DNA of 64,000 nucleotides from JBFWVJ01 sp050246795. Its GTDB lineage: Bacteria > Patescibacteriota > Gracilibacteria > JAUYGZ01. The notes beneath the pieces are model-generated. The model did not search any database and was not told the origin of the DNA. It worked only from the letters and a program-made list of their open reading frames with translations. Below are positions 1 to 6,667 of the stretch, in pieces (positions within the stretch are counted from its first letter, which is position 1; each line of letters begins with the position of its first letter). The stretch covers positions 62,001 to 126,000 of the forward strand of contig JBFWVJ010000001.1 of the NCBI GenBank assembly GCA_050246795.1. Reading direction: 5' to 3'. The position numbers and the translations under genes are program-made.

Positions 1-131
1 AGCTTAAGGATGAACTCATTTGTGGGAATATCCTAATATAGAATCCTTTTCTTCGCCAATTTCAAAAAAAATGTAACGAATTGAGGTTCGGATCCGTAAT
101 AGAGGGTGTCGATATCATTTATTCATGGCCG

Positions 132-329
132 ATGACCTACCATCAACAATTCGAGTCCCAGTTCAAGCGTGAAAGGAGATTGCTCTCCCTTCTGTTTGTG
201 GTCCTCATGCTGGTGGTCGGCGGGATATACGCTCTCGACCACTCACAAGAGCTGACTTCAATGGCGGCTCAGGCGTACGAAAATCCTGCGGAGACCTTTT
301 CTTCCGTCATACGAGGCATGGCTCCGTAA
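132..329 (+). CDS. small single-pass membrane protein, unknown
   Basis: A 65-residue product if translation starts at the ATG at 132. The frame also allows a TTG start at 81 (82 residues), but that extension has no obvious ribosome site. After a charged N-terminus (QFKRERR) comes one hydrophobic segment, LLSLLFVVLMLVVGGIYAL, then a short polar tail, so this is probably an inner-membrane protein with its tail outside. An intrinsic terminator follows 44 bases after the stop, which supports a real transcription unit. I do not recognise the family and infer no function. Confidence 0.5.
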   Translation: MTYHQQFESQFKRERRLLSLLFVVLMLVVGGIYALDHSQELTSMAAQAYENPAETFSSVIRGMAP

Positions 330-372
330 GAATTCACGCCCACGCAATATGATGCCTTGCATATTCGCTAAG

Positions 373-394
373 AACCCCGCTCCGCGGGGTTTTT
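373..394 (+). terminator. intrinsic terminator after the small membrane protein
   Basis: An 8-bp GC-rich stem (AACCCCGC / GCGGGGTT, 3-base loop) runs straight into a T run. It ends the transcript of the small plus-strand gene. Confidence 0.85.
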
Positions 395-456
395 GGTGTG
401 ATGAAATGTGTGCCCGCCGCCTCGCGGGCACGAATGCTGCGTGAGGACGGCGGGCT

Positions 457-482
457 GGGCCTCAGACCGGAGTCTGAGGCCA
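457..482 (-). other. GC-rich hairpin across the stop of the downstream gene
   Basis: GGCCTCAGAC / GTCTGAGGCC form a nearly perfect inverted repeat with a tiny loop, spanning the last codons and TGA of the 462-755 gene. There is no T run after it, so it is not a canonical intrinsic terminator. It could protect the mRNA 3' end or act as a Rho-linked stop. Confidence 0.5.
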
Positions 483-755
483 GGGGGTGGTGATCACCCC
501 ACCGTAGCTCGAGACTAGTGCGTCAAGCCAGACTTTAGCCAAGGCACTTTTCTCGAAACGGAGCTTCCTTTTTTCTCCTTCAGCTCGTATTTCAACTACC
601 AATTGCGGTTTATTCCTTCCTGGCCAGACTTCGACCAGAACGCCACCATCATTCCCTCTCGTGAAGCAGATTCTCCCATCATTCTGAGGGGTGGCCCTAC
701 TCCACAGAAACTTGTCGAGATCTGACACACAAACCATTGCCTCTGCTTTATCCAT
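462..755 (-). CDS. hypothetical protein downstream of thrC
   Basis: A 97-residue soluble protein of no family I recognise. It has no signal peptide or membrane segment. A run of alternating hydrophobic residues (GVLVEVW, QLVVEIRAEGEKRKLRF) suggests a small beta-sheet domain. A purine-rich GAAGAGGAAATA lies just before the ATG at 755 and is one of the better ribosome sites in the window. It follows thrC on the same strand with a 90-base gap and may be the last gene of the thr transcript. Its stop codon lies inside the 3' arm of a long GC-rich hairpin. Confidence 0.6.
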   Translation of the reverse strand: MDKAEAMVCVSDLDKFLWSRATPQNDGRICFTRGNDGGVLVEVWPGRNKPQLVVEIRAEGEKRKLRFEKSALAKVWLDALVSSYGGVITTPWPQTPV

Positions 756-845
756 TATTTCCTCTTCATTCTAGTGGAACCAAAGAAGCCCCGGTATTTT
801 ATCCTTGATCTTGGCTTCATCAAGCCACGTTGTCTCTTTGCTGTC

Positions 846-2138
846 CTAGCTCATCGACGACAAAATGGCTTTTAAAGCCGTATATTCATTCGAGAGGGGG
901 TCTGGTTGCGTATCTGAGGCCTCGAGCCTTGGCCAATCTGAGAAGGACGATCCCGTGATTTCTTCAATCAATTCGCGGTATTTGTAGGGACTGCCGGTCA
1001 TGACGGCGATGCTGGTGGTTGGTTGCTGGTTGAGAGAGTCCTCGACAGCTGAGATGCTGACGGCTCCGTGGGGGTCGAGAGCGTAGTGATATTCTTTCCA
1101 GGCTTTGGCGATCGACGATCGGATGTCTTCATCTGTTTTTTTGGAACCGATGAGGTGCTCGCGGATTTTTTGAAGATCGTTGCCCAACCAGGAGGTGATC
1201 CGCTCCCAGTTGCTGGGGTTGCCGATGTCCATGGAGTTGGCGAGGGTGAGCAGGGAGGGGCGGGGGGTGAATTCACCCGTGGTGAGGTAGTGGGGCACGA
1301 TGTCGTTGATGTTCGTTGCCGCGATGATCTTTCCTATTGGCGCCCCCATCATTTTGGCCAGTAAGCAGGCGGCGAGGTTGCCGAAGTTGCCGGAGGGGAT
1401 GGAGAAAACAGTCGGCAGTTGGCTGTTGGCTGTTGGCAGCTGACGGCAAGCAGAGAGGTAGTACCAGCACTGAGGAATGAGTCGGCCGATATTGATCGAG
1501 TTGGCTGAGGTGAGGTGCGTGGATTTGAGATCCGGGTCCAGGAAGGCTTTTTTTACATTCGCCTGGCAGTCGTCGAAGGTGCCGTCGACCGCGAAGACAC
1601 GAACATTCCCTTGGAGTGACAGCATTTGGGATTCTTGGAAAGGGGAGACCTTCCCTTGCGGGTACAAAATGACCACCTGGATATACTCGAGGTCGGCGAA
1701 GGCTGAGGCAACAGCGACTCCCGTGTCTCCCGAGGTGGCCGCGAGGATGGTCAGTTTCTTTCCGGATTTTTTTGCGAAGTGATTCATCAATTGCGCGAGC
1801 ATACGAGCTCCGAAGTCTTTGAAGCTGAGGGTTGGACCGTGAAATAACTCCAAAGCAAAAAGAGCGCCCTTCAAATGCTTTATACGAGGTTCGAAGAAGT
1901 AGGCCTCGTCGATCATTCTCCTGAGTTCAGCGGAAGGAATTTCATCTCCGAACCATTTTTCGGAGAGCCTCCAGCAGAGATCGTTGTAGGAAAGCTCTTT
2001 CCATGAGCTCCATTCTTCGAGAGAAATCTGGGGAATTTTTTCTGGCACATAGAGACCTCCGTCGCGTGCCAATCCTTGGATGATGGCGGTTTCGAGATCG
2101 ACTCGATGGTCGGGGTTGCGGGTGGAGTGGTAGGGCAT
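846..2138 (-). CDS. thrC: threonine synthase
   Basis: Converts O-phospho-L-homoserine to L-threonine, the last step of threonine synthesis; a cytoplasmic PLP enzyme. The 430-residue length fits the bacterial ThrC family. The PLP-lysine motif LSFKDFGARM lies near residue 107. The phosphate-binding loops SGDTGVAVASAF (about 135) and IPSGNFGNLAA (about 245) are present, and the N-terminal YHSTRNP is typical. It is the third biosynthetic gene of the thrA-orf-thrB-thrC operon. Around residues 231-242 there is an odd stretch RQLPTANSQLPT just before the conserved VFSIPSGNFGN. It is encoded by an imperfect tandem DNA repeat (1409-1445) and looks like a repeat expansion in a surface loop. The start at 2138 is preceded by a C-rich tract and no Shine-Dalgarno. 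Confidence 0.96.
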   Translation of the reverse strand: MPYHSTRNPDHRVDLETAIIQGLARDGGLYVPEKIPQISLEEWSSWKELSYNDLCWRLSEKWFGDEIPSAELRRMIDEAYFFEPRIKHLKGALFALELFHGPTLSFKDFGARMLAQLMNHFAKKSGKKLTILAATSGDTGVAVASAFADLEYIQVVILYPQGKVSPFQESQMLSLQGNVRVFAVDGTFDDCQANVKKAFLDPDLKSTHLTSANSINIGRLIPQCWYYLSACRQLPTANSQLPTVFSIPSGNFGNLAACLLAKMMGAPIGKIIAATNINDIVPHYLTTGEFTPRPSLLTLANSMDIGNPSNWERITSWLGNDLQKIREHLIGSKKTDEDIRSSIAKAWKEYHYALDPHGAVSISAVEDSLNQQPTTSIAVMTGSPYKYRELIEEITGSSFSDWPRLEASDTQPDPLSNEYTALKAILSSMS

Positions 2139-2222
2139 GGGGAAGGGGCGTAAGGGGCTGAAGGGTCGTAAGGGTTCTAAGGGACTTAAGGGTTTTAAGG
2201 GGCGTAAGGATGGGAGGGTGGG
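2139..2222. repeat. G-rich 9-bp-period repeat, thrB-thrC gap
   Basis: Plus strand carries GGGAAGGGG directly beside the thrC start codon, then degenerate units of the form TAAGGGNNN at about 9-base spacing (GTAAGGGG, CTGAAGGGTC, GTAAGGGTT, TTAAGGG). It fills almost the whole gap between thrC and thrB. It is one of about ten related loci, all G-rich on the plus strand. Confidence 0.75.
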
Positions 2223-2227
2223 AGGTG

Positions 2228-3277
2228 CTAGATGAGTCTTGCGCCTTGGGTGTCGATGGTGCAGAGTCTGGCGATGGCGTCGTGGCCGACAGAACGGAAT
2301 TCATCAACCATTCTGTTTCCAACCTGATAGCCGACGGCTTGGTTGGGTACGAAGGCGATCATAGTCGGGCCGGCACCGGAGATGGTGACACCCAGGGCGC
2401 CTGCTTTCTTGGCTTGTTCGCGAACCCTCTCGAAGAGCTTTCCGTTCTCAGGGTAGAGCTGACTCCTCGGCGTGACAAACCATTCGTGAGCTCTTTCCAT
2501 GGAGTCTGCGTAAGCAGAAATATTCTCATCTTTGAGAAAGGATATTGCTTCTGCCAACCATCTTTCTTCCTCCTCCGGACGGGTTACATCACGGATCGCT
2601 TCGCGTGCTTTTTGTGTAGAAATGCCGAAGGAGGTCGGGGTCACGAGCACAAACAAGGGGTTTTGGGTTTGGATTTTTTGGATCTCTTGAACCGTGTTTT
2701 CTCCAAACGTGATCAGGTTCAGGCCGCCGAAATAGGAAGGGATGGCGTTGTCTGGGACTCCAAAGTCGGCCTTTTGCAGCCATTGAGCTAGGAGCTGTGA
2801 GGGGAGTTCCGCTGGAATCCCCAGTTGTTCGAGGACGTGCAGCAAGGATTTCAAAGCGGCGGCTGGGCTCGCGCCACTGGATCCCAATCCCGTTCCCTTG
2901 GTGGAAATTCCTTTGCGGAGGTGCAGCTTGATCTCCATCTCTGAAAACCCCTTTTCCACGAGCTGTGGTTCGAAGTAGGAGAGCACCTCCACCACCAGTC
3001 TGCCCGCGGTGTGTTCCAGGGGGTTTTTCGACAGTTGCTGATCGGGGCTTTCGGGGATTTCATTCTCGATCTCGAGATGGATTTCGAGCTGTTGTACTTT
3101 TTCTTGGCAGCACCGTTTTTTCGGTTGTAAAGAGATGGTTACGCGGTCGCTCAACGTATCCCACGTGGCTTGTTCGCCTGCGATCAGATCGATCATTTTG
3201 ACGGGAAACCCGCCGCGATCGAAGCCCGGTTGGTTGGCGACGGTGGCGGAGGCGATGGCGGAAGAAGTGATGAGCAT
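2228..3277 (-). CDS. thrB: homoserine kinase (GHMP kinase)
   Basis: Phosphorylates L-homoserine with ATP to give O-phosphohomoserine, the substrate of ThrC. The 349-residue product has the GHMP-family signatures: an N-terminal SATVANQPGFDRGGF (residues 11-25), the phosphate-binding loop GTGLGSSGASPAAAL (about 130-145) and the C-terminal GVTISGAGPTMIAF (about 295-310). It is somewhat longer than the usual bacterial enzyme (about 300-320). It lies between thrA and thrC on the same strand, 6 bases after the small 3284-3538 ORF, so translational coupling is likely. Other GHMP kinases share these motifs; context makes homoserine the substrate. Confidence 0.93.
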   Translation of the reverse strand: MLITSSAIASATVANQPGFDRGGFPVKMIDLIAGEQATWDTLSDRVTISLQPKKRCCQEKVQQLEIHLEIENEIPESPDQQLSKNPLEHTAGRLVVEVLSYFEPQLVEKGFSEMEIKLHLRKGISTKGTGLGSSGASPAAALKSLLHVLEQLGIPAELPSQLLAQWLQKADFGVPDNAIPSYFGGLNLITFGENTVQEIQKIQTQNPLFVLVTPTSFGISTQKAREAIRDVTRPEEEERWLAEAISFLKDENISAYADSMERAHEWFVTPRSQLYPENGKLFERVREQAKKAGALGVTISGAGPTMIAFVPNQAVGYQVGNRMVDEFRSVGHDAIARLCTIDTQGARLI

Positions 3278-3283
3278 GGGGTA

Positions 3284-3538
3284 TTAATAATTCAGTCCGT
3301 CTTCAAACCAATTGGCGTCAGCCCAGTGCTCGAATTCAACGAGGATTCCTTTTGCCTGTTTTCTTACCGTGCAGACCAAGTATCCAGGGTCCGCTTTCAA
3401 AACTATTTTTTCACTTTCTCCGTCCGGAATCGAGATTAATTCGTTTCCTCCACAGATATTTCTCATTCCGCGATCGAAGTTCGCTTGGTCCACTGCGAAG
3501 GTGGAGCGGTCTGGTTTTGGGAATGAACTCTTTTGCAT
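3284..3538 (-). CDS. hypothetical protein inside the thr operon
   Basis: 84 residues, soluble, with no recognised family. It sits between thrA (46 bases upstream) and thrB (6 bases downstream) on the same strand, so it is co-transcribed with them. The sequence is mixed polar and acidic with a central predicted strand region (ELISIPDGESEKIVLKADPGYLVCTV). It resembles the 462-755 product only in size and general character. Tight spacing to thrB supports a real gene. Whether it affects threonine metabolism is unknown. Confidence 0.6.
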   Translation of the reverse strand: MQKSSFPKPDRSTFAVDQANFDRGMRNICGGNELISIPDGESEKIVLKADPGYLVCTVRKQAKGILVEFEHWADANWFEDGLNY

Positions 3539-3584
3539 TTTCGAATGATTATGAATTGAAATTATCTAATCGCTCCGGGAGCTT

Positions 3585-6026
3585 TTAAGAATGCTTCGCT
3601 GCTTTGAGCAAGTCCGCGATGACTCCGCTGGCAGTCACTCCGATCCCGGCACCTGCCCCCATCACCGCCCAGCCATCCGGTCGGTCACGGGTCGTACAGC
3701 TGACGAGATTCTTCGTCCCTTGCAGCGCGAAGGCAGGGTGAGACGGATCTACCTCTTGCAAGCCTATCGAAGCCACACCGTTTTCGTAGCGGGCGATCAC
3801 CCGAAGGCGCTTGCCTTCCTGGGCTGCTTTTTGATAGCGGGCGGAAAACGACTCGTCCATGGCGACCAGTTCGCGGAAAAATTCTTCCGCGTTCTTGGCA
3901 TTCGCACAAGCGTTTGAAAGCAGAGGGATGATCTGCACATCGGCCTCTTCCAGGACCGCACCGGCTTCCCGCGCCAGGATCAGGATCTTTTTCCGGACAT
4001 CGGCGAGGCTGAGGTCGTCGGCTGGATTTGGCTCGGTGTAGTTTTTTTCGTAAGCCTCTCGGACCACCTCGGTGAATGATTTGCTGCCGTCGTAGCTGCT
4101 AAAAATGTATCCCAAGGTCCCCGAGAGCACCCCTTCGATACTCATGATCTCATCTCCTCCCTCGACCGCGTCTCGAATCTTGCTGATCGCTCCCATGCCA
4201 GCGCCCACATTGGTTTCGTAACCGATGACCGTGTTTCCTTTTTTCGCGGCTTCACGGATTTCCCGGACTGTGCCAGCGTCGCTCGCGAGAGCGTTTTTAT
4301 TTGGTGTCACCACCGCGATGCTTTTTTCGAGCAGGGGAGGGTAGTGCCGTACCGGTTCGACGCTCGCGCTGGCGTCGACGACGATCGTATGAGGACCTTT
4401 CTTCACCCTCACTCGATCCACGAAGCTTTGGAGATCTGCCTCCTCGCCCGCGCTCAAGTCTTCTTCCCAGGTTTCGAAAGGGATGCCGCCATTGGCCGAC
4501 AGGAGCATCCGTGAGTTGTTGATGACTCCAGCGAGTCGGAATTCAACCCCGTGGTGCTCGAGATGATTTTCTCTTAATCCATGTAATCGCTGGAGCATTT
4601 CTTTCCCCACCCGACCAGGGCCGATGACAAACAGGTTTACCACTTTTTGCTTCAAAACGAATTCATCGTGCACCGCTTGCAGTGTGTTTTTAAGGTCCCC
4701 CTTTGGAATAGCTACCGCGATACAGAGCTCTTTGGCGTCCTGCGCGAAAGCATGGGCACTGACTCCGATTGCCGCGATCGTTTTGAAGAGACGTCCAGCA
4801 ACTCCCGCTCGGTTTCTCATCCCTTCTCCGACGACCGAGAGGATGGAATGATCGGGCTCGTCTTTGATGTTGACCGCTCCCTTGTCGAGTTCCTCGGCAA
4901 AGGTTCTTTTGAGTTCGTCCATGGCACTCTGTGCTTGCCCCTTTGAAACCACGAGACAAATGGAGTCTTCGTTTGCCTGACTCTTCATGAGCACGTTGGC
5001 TTTGGCCCGAGTGGTGCTAGCGGTCACGCGGTGGTCGACTCCCGCTCCCTCGTGGATCGCGCTCCCAGTGAGAGTGATGATGGTGACGTCGTTGATCGAA
5101 CTCACCACTTTTACCTCCCTGCTTTCTCCGTTTTTTTCATGATCGATGAGCGTCCCGGGATGCTCGGGATCAAAGGTGTTGAGCACCCTGATGGGAATGT
5201 GTTTTCTTTCAGCGGGGAGGACTGCTGGGGGATGGACGACCTTCGCGCCCGCTACCGCCAGCGCGCGCATTTCGTCATAGCTGAGGTGGTTCACTGTGTC
5301 GACGCCTGTCACTAGCCTGGGGTCGGCTGAAAGGACTCCATCGACCTCTTTGTACAAATGGATGGCTTCGGCATCGAGAGCTGACGCGAAGATGGCTGCT
5401 GTGTAGTCTGACCCGCCTCTCCCCAAGGTGGTGGTCGAACCGTCCGGAGCGGATCCGATGAACCCGGTGACAACAGAAATCTTTTTCCGGGTGCTTCCGA
5501 GTCGTTCCTGTATGAGACGATTGGTTTGGGCGAAGTCGACTTTCGCCTCGGTGAAATCCGCCGTGGTTTTTACGAGTTCGCGAGCGTCGATATACTCCGC
5601 ATCCTTCCCGTCAGACTGAAGCGAAGCGCTGAGCATCATGGCTGAAAGCCTCTCACCAAAGCTGGCGATGAGGTCCTTGACGAGAACAGAGACACTTCTC
5701 AACTCCAAGCAAGCGTTGATTTTTCGAGAAAGTTCATCAAAGAGCCCAGATATGCCCGTCCAGACTTTTTCCCGATCTTGTTCGGCGATATATCGATTCA
5801 GAAGATCGATGTGCAGGCGTTTTATGTCTACAAATGCTTCCTGTGTGGCAGCTGCATCGCCTTGTTCGGTCACATCAGCCAGGTGAAGAAGAGTGTTTGT
5901 GACGTCCTTGAACGCCGAGACCACCACGACGGTTGACTCGTCTTGTTCTGCTGTCTCAGCGCTGATTTTTTTTACTTGTTCGAAGCCTTCGAGCATGGAG
6001 CTGCCGCCGAATTTGAGGACTTTCAT
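3585..6026 (-). CDS. thrA: bifunctional aspartokinase / homoserine dehydrogenase
   Basis: Catalyses the first and third steps of the aspartate-to-threonine route: ATP-dependent phosphorylation of aspartate and NAD(P)H reduction of aspartate semialdehyde to homoserine. The 813 residues match the fused ThrA/MetL type (about 810-820). Residues 1-290 are the kinase domain, starting KVLKFGGSSM and containing TTLGRGGSDYTA. ACT regulatory domains span roughly 310-455. The dehydrogenase begins with the Rossmann motif FVIGPGRVGKEML (about 463) and continues through VVTPNKNALA and the catalytic region around EGVLSGTLGYIFSSYD. It is the first gene of the thr operon, downstream of an attenuator-type leader. 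ACT domains suggest feedback inhibition by threonine. The start is at ATG 6026; no Shine-Dalgarno is seen, the leader being C-rich. Confidence 0.97.
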   Translation of the reverse strand: MKVLKFGGSSMLEGFEQVKKISAETAEQDESTVVVVSAFKDVTNTLLHLADVTEQGDAAATQEAFVDIKRLHIDLLNRYIAEQDREKVWTGISGLFDELSRKINACLELRSVSVLVKDLIASFGERLSAMMLSASLQSDGKDAEYIDARELVKTTADFTEAKVDFAQTNRLIQERLGSTRKKISVVTGFIGSAPDGSTTTLGRGGSDYTAAIFASALDAEAIHLYKEVDGVLSADPRLVTGVDTVNHLSYDEMRALAVAGAKVVHPPAVLPAERKHIPIRVLNTFDPEHPGTLIDHEKNGESREVKVVSSINDVTIITLTGSAIHEGAGVDHRVTASTTRAKANVLMKSQANEDSICLVVSKGQAQSAMDELKRTFAEELDKGAVNIKDEPDHSILSVVGEGMRNRAGVAGRLFKTIAAIGVSAHAFAQDAKELCIAVAIPKGDLKNTLQAVHDEFVLKQKVVNLFVIGPGRVGKEMLQRLHGLRENHLEHHGVEFRLAGVINNSRMLLSANGGIPFETWEEDLSAGEEADLQSFVDRVRVKKGPHTIVVDASASVEPVRHYPPLLEKSIAVVTPNKNALASDAGTVREIREAAKKGNTVIGYETNVGAGMGAISKIRDAVEGGDEIMSIEGVLSGTLGYIFSSYDGSKSFTEVVREAYEKNYTEPNPADDLSLADVRKKILILAREAGAVLEEADVQIIPLLSNACANAKNAEEFFRELVAMDESFSARYQKAAQEGKRLRVIARYENGVASIGLQEVDPSHPAFALQGTKNLVSCTTRDRPDGWAVMGAGAGIGVTASGVIADLLKAAKHS

Positions 6027-6092
6027 GGGAGGGGGTTAGGGATAATTGGGACGATTGAGACGATTGAGACGATTGGGAGGGTTGAGGGTTGG
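6027..6092. repeat. G-rich / GACGATTGA 9-bp repeat in thr leader
   Basis: Just before the thrA start codon the plus strand shows GGAGGGGGTTAGGG and then tandem 9-base units GACGATTGA (three near-copies) and GGTTGAGGG. It has the same period and orientation as the other G-rich intergenic repeats and forms the last part of the thrA 5' UTR. Confidence 0.65.
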
Positions 6093-6094
6093 GA

Positions 6095-6124
6095 TAAAAA
6101 AAACCACCTCTTGGTGAGGTGTTC
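6095..6124 (-). terminator. thr attenuator terminator
   Basis: Read on the minus strand, CACCTC-ACCAA-GAGGTG forms a 6-bp stem followed by GG and eight T residues, an intrinsic terminator upstream of thrA. The promoter-proximal arm (6114-6122, ACACCTCAC) can instead pair with GTGAGGTTGT at 6150-6159, which overlaps the leader-peptide stop codon. The two structures are mutually exclusive. Confidence 0.8.
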
Positions 6125-6149
6125 TTTAGATGAATGCTCTTCTCAAGAT

Positions 6150-6159
6150 ACAACCTCAC
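6150..6159 (-). promoter_or_regulatory. thr attenuator antiterminator arm (region 2)
   Basis: GTGAGGTTGT on the minus strand is complementary, with one bulged T, to ACACCTCAC at 6114-6122. It overlaps the TGA of the leader peptide, so a ribosome that finishes the peptide would cover it and let the terminator form. A ribosome stalled at the Thr codons would leave it free to form the antiterminator. Confidence 0.65.
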
Positions 6160-6212
6160 TGCGGCCGGGTGGTCGTCGTAATAGTTGTGATCGTGGTAGA
6201 GAAGGATGGCAT
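6156..6212 (-). CDS. thrL: thr operon leader peptide
   Basis: An 18-codon ORF, MPSFSTTITTITTTTRPQ, with eight Thr and two Ile codons, nine of those ten lying within ten consecutive codons. Composition and position match the regulatory leader peptide of enterobacterial thr operons (E. coli ThrL is likewise Thr/Ile-rich), although the exact sequence is different. It ends in TGA at 6156-6158, about 30 bases before a terminator hairpin that precedes thrA. A weak purine stretch (CCAAAGACCA) lies before the ATG. It is too short for ordinary gene callers. Its inferred role is to sense charged tRNA-Thr (and perhaps tRNA-Ile) and control read-through into thrA-orf-thrB-thrC. Confidence 0.8.
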   Translation of the reverse strand: MPSFSTTITTITTTTRPQ

Positions 6213-6233
6213 TGGTCTTTGGAAAGTAGCCTT

Positions 6234-6261
6234 AGGGTAGTGGAATTGATTTGGGAGTCAA
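6234..6261 (-). promoter_or_regulatory. candidate thr operon promoter
   Basis: On the minus strand TTGACT (6256-6261) is followed after 16 bases by TACCCT (6234-6239). The -35 is good and the -10 weak. It would place the transcript start about 15 bases before the leader-peptide ATG. Confidence 0.4.
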
Positions 6262-6274
6262 GATGAAGTAGAAT
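6246..6274 (+). promoter_or_regulatory. rnpB promoter
   Basis: TTGATT (6246-6251), 17-base spacer, TAGAAT (6269-6274). The predicted start near 6281 coincides with the 5' strand of the RNase P P1 helix. It overlaps the divergent thr promoter. Confidence 0.75.
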
Positions 6275-6278
6275 GGCT

Positions 6279-6632
6279 TTCCCATCTGAGGGATCACGCT
6301 CGCGTTTTACGTGGGTGAGGAAAGTCCGGACTCCACTTGGAAAGGCCAATGGCTAACGGCCACCGTGGCGGCAGTAATGTCGTCATAGGACCATTGCCAC
6401 AGAGACAATACTAGTCCGTACCTCGCGTGCGGACGAAAGGTGAAAAGCCCCGCTTAGCGGGGAGGCCCTCGGCGACGAGGTGTCCTCGGTTAAATTCTGG
6501 CTGGAGCAAGTCGGGATGGAAGGAGGGGAATCAGCTGCCAAGAGCTCCCCTCCTGCCCGACGCTTGACCTCGTGAGTAATTGCGAGGCTAGAGAGATATC
6601 CCTAAACAGAATCCGGCTTACGGGATGGGACA
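6279..6632 (+). ncRNA. rnpB: RNase P RNA
   Basis: Catalytic RNA that removes 5' leaders from pre-tRNAs. The conserved 5' core GAGGAAAGTCCGGACTCC lies at about 6316-6333. CCACAGAGACAATAC and the AGGTGAAAAG segment follow, and the conserved 3' motif ACAGAATCCGGCTTAC is near 6607-6622. The ends pair as P1: TCCCATC (6280-6286) with GATGGGA (6624-6630). The length of about 354 fits a bacterial type-A RNA. It has its own promoter immediately upstream and an intrinsic terminator immediately downstream. Confidence 0.95.
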
Positions 6633-6637
6633 CATCA

Positions 6638-6665
6638 TAAAAACCCCGGGAGTACCGGGGTTTTG
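6638..6665. terminator. bidirectional terminator between rnpB and the SLH gene
   Basis: AACCCCGG / CCGGGGTT stem flanked by A and T runs on both sides. It ends rnpB on the plus strand and the 8695-6668 gene on the minus strand. Confidence 0.85.
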
Positions 6666-6667
6666 TG

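Noticed and set aside
998..1782. Several 65-101 codon ORFs on both strands inside thrC
   Set aside because: Shadow frames of a clearly identified enzyme.
6143..6349. 68-codon minus-strand ORF overlapping the thr leader and rnpB
   Set aside because: It runs antisense into rnpB in a frame different from the Thr-rich leader peptide and has no family support.
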